From NCBI GenBank assembly GCA_035946955.1, contig DASYYE010000310.1:1-10643 (forward strand): DNA of 10,643 nt, written 5' to 3'. Of this stretch, positions 1 to 7,062 are shown in pieces. A model generated the notes under the pieces. That model was not told where the DNA came from, made no database searches, and saw nothing but the letters and a program-made list of their open reading frames with translations. The position numbers were made by a program, and so were the translations under genes. Within the stretch, counting starts at the first letter, position 1. Every line of letters starts with the position of its first letter. This DNA comes from DASYYE01 sp035946955 (GTDB taxonomy: Bacteria > Actinomycetota > Actinomycetes > Streptosporangiales > Streptosporangiaceae).

Positions 1-2
1 TA

Positions 3-1802
3 CCGGGGCGGAACGCACCACCGGACCTGGCCGCCCGGACAGAAATGCCGGCCCTGCCCAACCATGGTCCGCACCCGGCGCAGCCTCAGCCAGCGCCACA
101 GCCCAGCAACCTGCCGCAGGCTCAGACAGGGCCACAGCCGGGCAACCCAGCACAACCGCAGCCGAGCGGCATGCCGCAGAACCAGCCTGGGCCGCAGCAC
201 AACGGCCTGGCGCAGCCACAGTCCAGTGGCCTGCCACAGACCGGGCCGCAGCCGAGCAACCTGGCACAGCCGCCCGCGCCCCAGTTGGGCAACTTGACGC
301 CGCCCGCGCCGCAGTTGGGCAACTTGGCACAGCCGCAGCCGAGCGGCATGCCGCAGAACCAGCCTGGGCCGCAGCACAACGGCCTGGCGCAGCCACAGCC
401 CGGTGGCCTGCCGCAGACTCAGCATGGGCCGATGCATGGCCGGGACATCCTGTCTTCACCGCAGCAGTCGGCCGGGCCGGCCCAGGGGCCACAGGCGGGC
501 CAGGCGGCACCTGCAATGCCCCCCAGGGACCGCAACACCCGTCCGCCAGTGCCCGTACAGCCTGAGCCAGCACTGGCCCCGCTGCCCGCCCCATTGCCTC
601 CGGCCCAGCAGTCGCATGGCTACCAGCCACCAGTACAGCAGTCGCAGGCCCACCAGTCTCCAGTGCAGCAGTCCCAGGCCCACCAGTCTCCGGTGCAGCC
701 GTCTCTGGTGCAGCAGTCCCAGGGCCACCAGCCACAGGGCCACCAGCCACAGGGCCAGCCTGGCCTGCCGCCAGCAGCACCGCAGTTCCAGCCGCAGCAG
801 GCGCCAGCCCAGCCGCTGGGGGCCGCTAGCCAGCAGCCGCACGCGCCCCAGCATGACTTCACGGCACAGCCCCCTCGCGCGGCATCCAGCCAGCAGGCGC
901 CCATGCCGCCAATGGTTCAGCACATGCCTAGCCCGAGCGGCCAGGCCTATGGGGACGCTATGCCGCCCCCTGTGGCGGCTCCGGCGCCCGCTCCGTCGCC
1001 AACGCGCCAGCCGAGCGGGTACCCGATGCCGGACAGCGGATACGGCATGGGCGATCCGGCCATGGCCAGCTACCCCGGCCTCCAGGGCCCGCCGAGGACG
1101 TCTCCGCCCGGTGCCCCGGCCAATCCGCTGTACCACGCGGCTCCGCCGGCTGAGACCGCGCGGCTCCGCGGCCCTGCCGCCAACAGCGGTGGGCCGGGCC
1201 AGATGACACCGCAGATGGGGCATTCCGGCCCGACGCTCACCCAGTCCCGGGACGCTGGCCCCGCCGGGCAGCCCATGCAGCCTGGCCAGCATGTCCCGCG
1301 TGCCTACCAGCCCGTCATGCCTGGGCCCACGGATGGCCTGGGGACAATGCCCGACCAGCGGCACGGACCCCAGATGCCGCCGCCCAACCCGCCAGCACCA
1401 GCAGGTGGGTACATCGGGCCGGGTTATGTCCCGTACCAGGGTCAGCCCGCACCTGGTACTGCTGCTGTGCCGCAACACACCACGCCGCACGGCATGTCTC
1501 AGCACACCGTGGTTCAGCAGGCCCGGCCACAGCCACCCGGGCCGGGGGCGGTGGGCGTGTCTGTAGCCGACGCGGTGCAGGCGGCTCACGGTGAGGGTTT
1601 TCAGTTCGGTCAGGTGGTTGCCCGCGATGCTCCGGCCCTGTGGCTGGAGGCTGTGCTCGCCCGCAAACCGCGGATGCCTTCTGACCTCGAGGCGAGACTG
1701 CTCCAGGACTCGTCCCTGCCGATCGACTCGCTGCTGCACGACGAGGTGCGGCACGCGTTGCGCAGGGGGTTCTGGGACGCGCTGGAAAGATCACGGGCCT
1801 GA
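3..1802 (+). CDS. Pro/Gln-rich repeat protein with C-terminal helical domain, 5' end probably outside the window
   Basis: I do not recognise this gene. The frame is open to the left edge. The first in-window ATG is at 45 (585 residues from there), but it has only a weak GGA in front and the codons before it (P-G-R-N-A-P-P-D-L) look like more of the same protein, so the true start is probably upstream. From ATG 45, residues 1 to about 505 are dominated by Pro, Gln, Ala, Gly, Ser and His, with repeats such as PAPQLGNL and QQSQAHQSPV. No signal peptide or membrane segment is visible. Residues 506-585 differ: they begin SVADAVQAAHGEGF and end HALRRGFWDALERSRA, are charged and helical, and look like a small folded domain. 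Infer a long disordered region that tethers or presents the C-terminal domain. The 1851 gene follows after 48 nt on the same strand. The plus frame is preferred over long antisense frames because of its G/C-biased third positions and the sensible C-terminus. Function unknown. Confidence 0.8.
   Translation, partial: PGRNAPPDLAARTEMPALPNHGPHPAQPQPAPQPSNLPQAQTGPQPGNPAQPQPSGMPQNQPGPQHNGLAQPQSSGLPQTGPQPSNLAQPPAPQLGNLTPPAPQLGNLAQPQPSGMPQNQPGPQHNGLAQPQPGGLPQTQHGPMHGRDILSSPQQSAGPAQGPQAGQAAPAMPPRDRNTRPPVPVQPEPALAPLPAPLPPAQQSHGYQPPVQQSQAHQSPVQQSQAHQSPVQPSLVQQSQGHQPQGHQPQGQPGLPPAAPQFQPQQAPAQPLGAASQQPHAPQHDFTAQPPRAASSQQAPMPPMVQHMPSPSGQAYGDAMPPPVAAPAPAPSPTRQPSGYPMPDSGYGMGDPAMASYPGLQGPPRTSPPGAPANPLYHAAPPAETARLRGPAANSGGPGQMTPQMGHSGPTLTQSRDAGPAGQPMQPGQHVPRAYQPVMPGPTDGLGTMPDQRHGPQMPPPNPPAPAGGYIGPGYVPYQGQPAPGTAAVPQHTTPHGMSQHTVVQQARPQPPGPGAVGVSVADAVQAAHGEGFQFGQVVARDAPALWLEAVLARKPRMPSDLEARLLQDSSLPIDSLLHDEVRHALRRGFWDALERSRA
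156..398 (+). repeat. Two identical 66-bp direct repeats
   Basis: Bases 156-221 and 333-398 are identical over 66 bp, offset by 177 bp (59 codons), and so keep the reading frame. They encode residues 38-59 and 97-118 counted from ATG 45, running from PQPSGMPQNQ to GLAQPQ. Synonymous positions are identical too, which points to a recent duplication or gene conversion rather than selection on protein sequence alone. Confidence 0.95.
271..330 (+). repeat. Tandem 30-bp repeat encoding PPAPQLGNL(T/A)
   Basis: Units 271-300 and 301-330 are adjacent and nearly identical. They lie between the two 66-bp copies, so this part of the gene is built from nested repeats. Confidence 0.9.
631..750 (+). repeat. 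Tandem 30-bp and 15-bp in-frame repeats
   Basis: Units 631-660 and 661-690 are near-identical 30-bp repeats encoding QQSQAHQSPV-type decapeptides. Bases 721-735 and 736-750 are identical 15-bp units encoding QGHQP. All unit lengths are multiples of three, as expected for slippage or unequal exchange that preserves the frame. Confidence 0.9.
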
Positions 1803-1811
1803 CGATGGACC

Positions 1812-1844
1812 CTAGGGCGTGTCCTGTGATACACCCCGGGCTAG
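1812..1844 (+). other. Imperfect inverted repeat between the two plus-strand genes
   Basis: CTAG (1812-1815) pairs with CTAG (1841-1844). Inside it, GGG (1815-1817) can pair with CCC (1835-1837) and GTGT (1819-1822) with ACAC (1831-1834), leaving a bulged C and an 8-nt loop. It fills most of the 48-nt gap. It could be an attenuator, an operator or chance; there is no T-run. Confidence 0.3.
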
Positions 1845-1850
1845 CAGCGC

Positions 1851-2591
1851 ATGGCCTCTATCGCTTTGGTGGAAGCTCCAGATGGGTACGTTTCTAGCGT
1901 GGTTGCCCTAAGTCGCGAGGCATTCGACGCGATTGAGTTCGACGCTGCGTGCAGCGGCGACCATGTGGCTGCCGCCCGGGCGATGACCCAACTCGCCGAC
2001 ACCGGGGTCCAGACCCAGTCGATGCCCAGGTCCGAAGCGTATGTACGGGCCGGTGAACAGTGGCTGCTCGCCGATGACCCCGCGGCTGCGGCCCGCGGTT
2101 TCCTGCGTGCGCTGGAGGACGGTGGCCCGGCCTCGGTCGACCCGCGCGCGCCACTGGCCCGGGCGCTGTTCATGCTGGGCCAGGCACCAGACGCTGAGTC
2201 GCTGATCGGCCAGCTCGCCCATGAACCTCCCCGGGACGCGCGCATGTGCGACCTCCTGGCGGAGTTGCTGGTCGAACGGGGTGACCTCCCCGGGGCGCTC
2301 GCCTGGGCAACTGCTGGCGTGGAGCTCTGCCTGGGCAAGACCCCAGCCCCCGTGAGCCCGCCGCTAGCGTCGGAGGATGGCTCCGAGAACGCCCACAACG
2401 GTCACGTGGTCTCGGTGCCACGCCCGCTGTGGGCCGGTGACTTCGCCACGCCGGAGCTGGCCGAGCCAGAGACCCCGGCGCGGCGGGACGAGAACGAACT
2501 GCGGCTGCTGCTGCGGCTGCGCTTCCGGATCCGCAATGACCTCGGTCTGCCCGAGGACGACTATGACAGGCTGCTGGACGGCCTGCTCTGA
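1851..2591 (+). CDS. Hypothetical TPR-like helical protein
   Basis: Encodes 246 residues, not assigned to a named family. An in-frame TAG at 1842-1844 forces the start to or after ATG 1851; the Shine-Dalgarno is poor, so a slightly later GTG start is possible. Residues about 60-162 read as repeated amphipathic helices (AYVRAGEQWLLADDPAAAAR, then PLARALFMLGQAPDAESL, then DLLAELLVERGDLPGALAWA), the spacing and small-residue pattern of TPR repeats. Residues 163-212 are a Pro/Glu-rich linker. The end, ENELRLLLRLRFRIRNDLGL followed by PEDDYDRLLDGLL, is a charged helical tail. No signal peptide or membrane segment is seen, so it is probably cytoplasmic. The infer is a scaffold or adaptor, perhaps acting with the preceding gene. 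It converges with clpB, with 39 nt between the stops and no strong terminator there. Confidence 0.82.
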   Translation: MASIALVEAPDGYVSSVVALSREAFDAIEFDAACSGDHVAAARAMTQLADTGVQTQSMPRSEAYVRAGEQWLLADDPAAAARGFLRALEDGGPASVDPRAPLARALFMLGQAPDAESLIGQLAHEPPRDARMCDLLAELLVERGDLPGALAWATAGVELCLGKTPAPVSPPLASEDGSENAHNGHVVSVPRPLWAGDFATPELAEPETPARRDENELRLLLRLRFRIRNDLGLPEDDYDRLLDGLL

Positions 2592-2630
2592 GGGGAACCC
2601 CAGGGCAAGGTCCGTCCAGGTGAAGCGGTG

Positions 2631-5276
2631 TCAGGAGTCCTGCTCGCTGCTGTGCAGCGCCGCTACCTCCCGCGCGGGGGTGACCGTGAGGACGTCGCGC
2701 ACTGGGTCGAGGTCCACCCGGACCTCGTCACCGTCGGTGATCTCACCGGCCAGCAGCCCGCGGGCCAGTGAGTCCCCGATGGCTTCGGCCACGAGCCTGC
2801 GCAGTGGCCGCGCGCCGTAGACGGGGTCGAACCCGGTCAGGGCCAGCCACTCCCGCGCAGCCGGGGTGACCGTAAGGCTGAGCCGCCGCTCACCGAGCCG
2901 CCGGGCCAGCCTGGCCACCTGGAGGTCGACGATCTCGGTCAGGTCTTCGGTGGTCAGCGCATCGAACACGATGATGTCGTCCAGCCGGTTGAGGAACTCC
3001 GGCTTGAACGTCTGGCGCACGACGGTCATCACCGCGTCGCGCTTCTGCGTCTCATCCAGGGACTGGTCAGCCACGAATGCGGAGCCGAGGTTGGAGGTGA
3101 GGATCAGGATCGTGTTGCGGAAGTCCACGGTGCGGCCCTGACCGTCGGTCAGCCGGCCGTCGTCGAGAACCTGCAACAGGATGTCGAACACTTCCTGGTG
3201 CGCCTTTTCCACCTCGTCCAGCAGCACCACACAGTAGGGCCGCCGCCGGACCGCCTCGGTGAGCTGGCCGCCCTCCTCATACCCCACATAGCCCGGTGGA
3301 GCCCCGACCAGCCGCGCGACCGAGTGCTTCTCCGTGTACTCGCTCATGTCGATGCGCACTATCGCGCGCTCGTTGTCGAAGAGGAACTCGGCCAGTGCCT
3401 TGGCCAGTTCCGTCTTGCCCACCCCGGTGGGCCCCAGGAACAGGAAGGAGCCTGTCGGCCGGTCCGGGTCGGACACCCCGGCCCGTGCTCGGCGGACCGC
3501 ATCGGACACCGCCTGCACGGCACGGCGCTGGCCGACGATCCGGTGGCCAAGCTCCGACTCCATGCGCAGCAGCTTGCCGGTCTCTCCTTCCAAGAGCCGG
3601 CCTGCGGGGATGCCGGTCCAGGACGACACCACGTCGGCCACGTCGTCTGGGCCGACCTCCTCCTTGACCATGGGCGCGGCGCTGGCCGCATCCCCCACTG
3701 ACGTGCCCGTCTCCCCGGCCGCGGCTGCGGCCTCGGCGAGCTGGCGCTCCAGTTTGGGGATCTCCCCGTACATGATCCGGGAAGCGGTCTCGAAGTCGGC
3801 GTCGCGCTGGGCGCGCTCGATCAGGCCGCGTGCCTCATCGAGTCGCTTCTTCAGCTCGCCGACCTTGTTGAGGCTGGACTTCTCCCGCTCCCACCGGGCG
3901 ACCAGCCCGGTGAGCTGCTCCTGGAGGTCGGCGAGTTCGGCACGCAGGCGCTCCAGGCGTTCTTTGCTCGCGGGGTCGTTCTCGCGGGCCAGCGCCAGCT
4001 CCTGCATCTTCATCCGGTCCACGGCCCGCTGCAGCTCGTCGATCTCCACCGGGCGGGAGTCGATCTCCATGCGCAGCCGGGACGCGGACTCGTCGACCAG
4101 GTCGATTGCCTTGTCGGGCAGGAAGCGGCCGGTGATGTACCGGTCGGACAGGGTCGCCGCTGCTACCAGTGCGGCATCGGAGATCTGCACCTTGTGGTGG
4201 GCCTCATAGCGGCTCTTGAGACCACGCAGGATCGCGATGGTGTCCTCTACCGAGGGCTCACCCACGAAGACTTGCTGGAACCGGCGCTCGAGCGCGGGAT
4301 CCTTCTCGATCCTCTCGCGGTACTCGTCCAGCGTGGTGGCGCCCACCATCCGCAGCTCGCCACGCGCCAGCATGGGCTTGAGCATGTTGCCAGCGTCCAT
4401 TGCGCCTTCAGCGGCGCCGGCTCCGACGACCGTGTGCAGTTCGTCGATGAACGTTATGACCTGGCCGTCGCTCTCCTTGATCTCCGAGAGCACGGCCTTG
4501 AGACGCTCCTCGAACTCGCCCCGGTACTTGGCGCCAGCGACCATCGCCGCTAGGTCGAGCGCGACGATCCGCTTCCCGCGCAGCGATTCGGGCACGTCAC
4601 CGGCCACCACCCGCTGGGCGAGTCCCTCGACCACCGCGGTCTTGCCCACGCCAGGCTCGCCGATCAGTACCGGGTTGTTCTTGGTGCGGCGGGAGAGCAC
4701 CTGGATGACCCGCCGGATCTCGGCGTCGCGGCCGATTACCGGGTCGAGCGCCCCTGACCTGGCCTGCTCGGTGAGGTCGACCCCGTATTTCTCCAGCGCC
4801 TGGTAGGTGCTCTCGGGGTCTTCCGACGTGACACGGGCCTGGCCACGGATCTTCTCGAACGAATCGAGCAGCACCTTAGGCGAGGCTCCCGCCTTGCGCA
4901 GCAGGTCCGCTGCTGCCCCACCGTCTTCGGCGAGCCCGACCAGCAGGTGCTCGGTGGAGACGTACTCGTCCTGCAGCTCACGCGCGTGCTTGCCAGCAGC
5001 GGCGAGCGTGGCCAGCAGCCGCCGCGACATGTCTGGCGCGGCAACTGTGGACCCGGCGGCGCGGGGCAGCCGTGCCAGTTGCTCCTGTGTGTCAGCCAGG
5101 ACGGCGGCGGGGTCCACGCCCACGGCCCGCAGCAGCGGTGCCGCGGTCCCGCTGTCCTGCCCAAGCAGGGCGGCAAGCAGGTGCAGCGTGTCCACCTGTG
5201 GGTTGCCGTCAGCAGCAGCGCGCCTGACCGCCATGGAGAGCGCATCCTGGCTCTTGCGTGTGAGCTTGTCTTCCAT
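2631..5276 (-). CDS. clpB: ATP-dependent chaperone/disaggregase ClpB (Hsp100)
   Basis: Encodes 881 residues, the usual ClpB length. ClpB is a cytoplasmic hexameric AAA+ machine that threads aggregated proteins through its pore and hands them to DnaK/DnaJ/GrpE. The N-terminal Clp repeat domain covers about 1-145. NBD1 has Walker A GEPGVGKT (206-213), pore loop KYRG (250-253), Walker B VITFIDE (273-279) and arginine fingers in ERRF (330-333). The coiled-coil M domain spans roughly 400-520. NBD2 has Walker A GPTGVGKT (615-622), pore loop GYVG (662-665), Walker B VVLLDE (683-688), arginine finger in FLNR (761-764) and sensor-2 GAR (821-823). There is no ClpP-docking loop, which separates it from ClpA/ClpC. 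The frame stays open to 5753, but ATG 5276 is chosen because it gives the canonical start MEDKLTRKSQ, has GGAAAG 6 nt upstream, and does not overlap hspR. It is the last gene of the operon, 49 nt after hspR. Confidence 0.97.
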   Translation of the reverse strand: MEDKLTRKSQDALSMAVRRAAADGNPQVDTLHLLAALLGQDSGTAAPLLRAVGVDPAAVLADTQEQLARLPRAAGSTVAAPDMSRRLLATLAAAGKHARELQDEYVSTEHLLVGLAEDGGAAADLLRKAGASPKVLLDSFEKIRGQARVTSEDPESTYQALEKYGVDLTEQARSGALDPVIGRDAEIRRVIQVLSRRTKNNPVLIGEPGVGKTAVVEGLAQRVVAGDVPESLRGKRIVALDLAAMVAGAKYRGEFEERLKAVLSEIKESDGQVITFIDELHTVVGAGAAEGAMDAGNMLKPMLARGELRMVGATTLDEYRERIEKDPALERRFQQVFVGEPSVEDTIAILRGLKSRYEAHHKVQISDAALVAAATLSDRYITGRFLPDKAIDLVDESASRLRMEIDSRPVEIDELQRAVDRMKMQELALARENDPASKERLERLRAELADLQEQLTGLVARWEREKSSLNKVGELKKRLDEARGLIERAQRDADFETASRIMYGEIPKLERQLAEAAAAAGETGTSVGDAASAAPMVKEEVGPDDVADVVSSWTGIPAGRLLEGETGKLLRMESELGHRIVGQRRAVQAVSDAVRRARAGVSDPDRPTGSFLFLGPTGVGKTELAKALAEFLFDNERAIVRIDMSEYTEKHSVARLVGAPPGYVGYEEGGQLTEAVRRRPYCVVLLDEVEKAHQEVFDILLQVLDDGRLTDGQGRTVDFRNTILILTSNLGSAFVADQSLDETQKRDAVMTVVRQTFKPEFLNRLDDIIVFDALTTEDLTEIVDLQVARLARRLGERRLSLTVTPAAREWLALTGFDPVYGARPLRRLVAEAIGDSLARGLLAGEITDGDEVRVDLDPVRDVLTVTPAREVAALHSSEQDS

Positions 5277-5282
5277 GACCTG

Positions 5283-5288
5283 CTTTCC
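5283..5288 (-). promoter_or_regulatory. Ribosome binding site of clpB
   Basis: On the minus strand GGAAAG ends 6 nt before ATG 5276. This favours that start over the much longer open frame that runs back through hspR. Confidence 0.65.
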
Positions 5289-5325
5289 GTGAATGGGTGA
5301 GCGGAGATGCCAGCAGAGTCGGCGC

Positions 5326-5844
5326 TCAGGGCGCTCCGCTGGGGGACGGCTGGCCGGGCAGTGCTCGTTCGCCGTCAGGCTGGCGGAAGCTGGCCGCTGG
5401 CAGCGCGGGGCGCGGGACAGCCGTGGCCGACGGCCCGGCCTGGCGCACCGGCACGAGCTGGGCGCCGCCGGAACGTGCCCGCAGCAGGCCAGCGAGACGG
5501 GCCGCGACCGACCTGGTCGATTCGAGTTCCGCGCGCAACTGTGCGACCTCGGCGGTGAGGCTGGCGAGGGCGTCACGTGTGCGCATGAGCTCGGCGTCGA
5601 GTTCCAGGATCCGCTTGATACCGGAGAGGTTGACCCCCTCCTCCTGGGACAGCCGCTGCACCTCGCGCAGTGCGAGGATGTCGCGCAGCGAGTAGCGCCG
5701 CCCCCGGCCGGGTGCTCGGCCTGGTGAGACCAGGCCGAGCCGGTCGTAGGCACGCAGGGTCTGCGGGTGCAGGCCGGAGAGTTCGGCAGCGACCGAGATC
5801 ACATACAGCGGGTAGTCGTCGGCTACCACGAACTGGCCGCTCAT
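5326..5844 (-). CDS. hspR: MerR-family heat-shock repressor HspR
   Basis: Encodes 172 residues. HspR is the DNA-binding repressor of actinobacterial chaperone operons; in Streptomyces it binds HAIR inverted repeats and uses DnaK as co-repressor, so free DnaK signals absence of stress. The winged-helix MerR domain is clear: YVISVAAELSGLHPQTLRAY (14-33), then DRLGLVSP, GRGRRYS (46-52) and LSQEEGVNLSGIKRIL (65-80), all close to the family pattern. Residues 81-122 form a coiled-coil dimerisation helix. The last 45 or so residues are a Pro/Ala-rich tail not needed for the fold, making this protein longer than short HspRs. ATG 5844 is chosen because of AGGAGG 9 nt upstream; the frame continues to 5919 but would then run into dnaJ. 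It lies 25 nt after dnaJ and 49 nt before clpB. Its operator is expected upstream of dnaK. Confidence 0.95.
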   Translation of the reverse strand: MSGQFVVADDYPLYVISVAAELSGLHPQTLRAYDRLGLVSPGRAPGRGRRYSLRDILALREVQRLSQEEGVNLSGIKRILELDAELMRTRDALASLTAEVAQLRAELESTRSVAARLAGLLRARSGGAQLVPVRQAGPSATAVPRPALPAASFRQPDGERALPGQPSPSGAP

Positions 5845-5853
5845 GCTCGGTTC

Positions 5854-5859
5854 CCTCCT
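5854..5859 (-). promoter_or_regulatory. Ribosome binding site of hspR
   Basis: A perfect AGGAGG on the minus strand ends 9 nt before ATG 5844. It sits in the 25-nt dnaJ-hspR gap and decides the hspR start. Confidence 0.85.
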
Positions 5860-5869
5860 CGCCCCCCGG

Positions 5870-7045
5870 TCATGTCTGGCCTGCCTTTCTGAGCAGGTCG
5901 GCCCGCGGGTCCTCACCATTGGATGCCTTCTGGAAGGCGGTGAGGGCGTCCTTGGCCTCGCTGTTCAGCTTGTTGGGCACCTGGACCGCGACGGTGACGA
6001 GCAGGTCACCGACGGTCCCGTCACTGCGGCGTACCCCACGGCCGCGGACCCGGAACGTCCGCCCGTTCGGGGTGCCCTGCGGGATACGGACGTTCACCGT
6101 GCCGCCATGCAGTGACGGCACCTTGACTTCCGAACCCAGAGCCGCCTCCGGGAAAGTGATCGGCACGGTCAGGGTGAGGTTGTCGCCCGAGCGCTTGAAG
6201 ACCGCGTGCGGGGTGACATGGACCCGGACGTACAGGTCTCCGGCTGGGCCGCCACGCTCACCGGGTGCACCCTTGCCCTTGAGCCTGATCCGCTGCCCGT
6301 CGGCGACACCAGCGGGGATCCGGGCCGAGATGGTCCGGGTGCTCATGGCCCGCCCACTGCCCGAGCAGGCCGGGCACGGGTCGTCGACCACCAGCCCACG
6401 GCCCCGGCACTCCCGGCACGGCTCCGAGAAGGCGAAGCTCCCGAGGTTCCGGCTTGACTGACCGGTCCCCTCGCACGAGGGGCACACCCTGGGTACCGTC
6501 CCCGACTTGGCCCCGGTGCCATGACAGGTCGGGCAGGCCCCCTCACCGGCGAGCCGCAGCGAGACCGTGGCGCCATCGATCGCGTCGTTGAACGCCAGTG
6601 TGGTTTCGGTCTCTACGTCCGCGCCCCGGCGAGGCCGCGGCTGGGTGGTGCTGCGGCCACCGCCGAACATGCCGCCGAGAAGGTCGCCCAGGCGGCCGCC
6701 GGCCGTGTCGCCACCGGTGCCCGCACCTGAGCCGAAGATGTCGTTCAGGTCGAACGGGTAGCCGCCGGCCTGGCCGCCTGCTGCTCCGCGATTACGGAAT
6801 GCCCCGGCTCCGAACAGTGAGCGCGCCTCGTCGTACTCCTTGCGGCGCTTGGCGTCGGACAAGACGTTGTAGGCCTCGGAGATCTCCTTGAAGCGTTCCT
6901 CTGACTTGGGGTCGCCCTTGTTCGCGTCCGGGTGGTACTTGCGGGCGAGCTTCCGGTACGACTTCTTGATCTCGTCACTGGCCGCGGTCTTGGAGACGCC
7001 GAGAACCTTGTAGTAGTCCTTCTCGAGGTAGTCCTTGGTGCTCAC
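5870..7045 (-). CDS. dnaJ: Chaperone protein DnaJ (Hsp40)
   Basis: Encodes 391 residues and starts at GTG 7045. DnaJ delivers unfolded clients to DnaK and stimulates its ATPase. The J domain (about 9-74) carries the essential HPD at 38-40. A Gly/Phe-rich region follows (about 75-135, including FGAGAF and GGMFGGG). The zinc domain has all four CxxCxGxG motifs: CPTCHGTG (171-178), CPSCEGTG (188-195), CRECRGRG (210-217) and CPACSGSG (224-231). The C-terminal substrate-binding domains follow. The start MSTKDYLEKDYYKVLGV matches the actinobacterial DnaJ that usually sits in the dnaK operon, as opposed to the second DnaJ found beside hrcA. AAGGCGG lies 10 nt upstream and overlaps the grpE stop, which suggests translational coupling. 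The gap to grpE is 15 nt and to hspR 25 nt. Confidence 0.97.
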   Translation of the reverse strand: MSTKDYLEKDYYKVLGVSKTAASDEIKKSYRKLARKYHPDANKGDPKSEERFKEISEAYNVLSDAKRRKEYDEARSLFGAGAFRNRGAAGGQAGGYPFDLNDIFGSGAGTGGDTAGGRLGDLLGGMFGGGRSTTQPRPRRGADVETETTLAFNDAIDGATVSLRLAGEGACPTCHGTGAKSGTVPRVCPSCEGTGQSSRNLGSFAFSEPCRECRGRGLVVDDPCPACSGSGRAMSTRTISARIPAGVADGQRIRLKGKGAPGERGGPAGDLYVRVHVTPHAVFKRSGDNLTLTVPITFPEAALGSEVKVPSLHGGTVNVRIPQGTPNGRTFRVRGRGVRRSDGTVGDLLVTVAVQVPNKLNSEAKDALTAFQKASNGEDPRADLLRKAGQT

Positions 7046-7055
7046 TGGTGTCTGG

Positions 7056-7062
7056 CCGCCTT
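7056..7062 (-). promoter_or_regulatory. Ribosome binding site of dnaJ, overlapping the grpE stop
   Basis: The minus strand reads AAGGCGG, 10 nt before the GTG start at 7045, and shares two bases with the grpE TAA codon. It supports the non-ATG start. Confidence 0.6.

Noticed and set aside
456..1754. Long minus-strand open frame (432 residues) opposite the Pro/Gln-rich gene
   Set aside because: Arg/Leu/Gly/His-rich composition typical of the complement of a GC-rich repeat gene, with no recognisable motif.
45..1802. Reading the Pro/Gln repeats as a cell-surface or secreted protein
   Set aside because: No signal peptide, anchor or membrane segment is seen in the visible part; the true N-terminus may lie outside the window, so location is left open.
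2592..2630. Possible terminator between the convergent TPR-like gene and clpB
   Set aside because: Only a 4-bp GGGG/CCCC stem with a 2-nt loop is present; too weak to call.
3334..4209. Long plus-strand open frame opposite clpB (291 residues)
   Set aside because: Ser/Arg-rich shadow of a certain gene; the ClpB frame has complete family motifs over the same bases.
5277..5753. In-frame extension of clpB upstream to 5753 (1040 residues)
   Set aside because: The added 159 residues overlap hspR on the same strand in another frame, show no Clp homology, and the canonical MEDKL start has its own Shine-Dalgarno.
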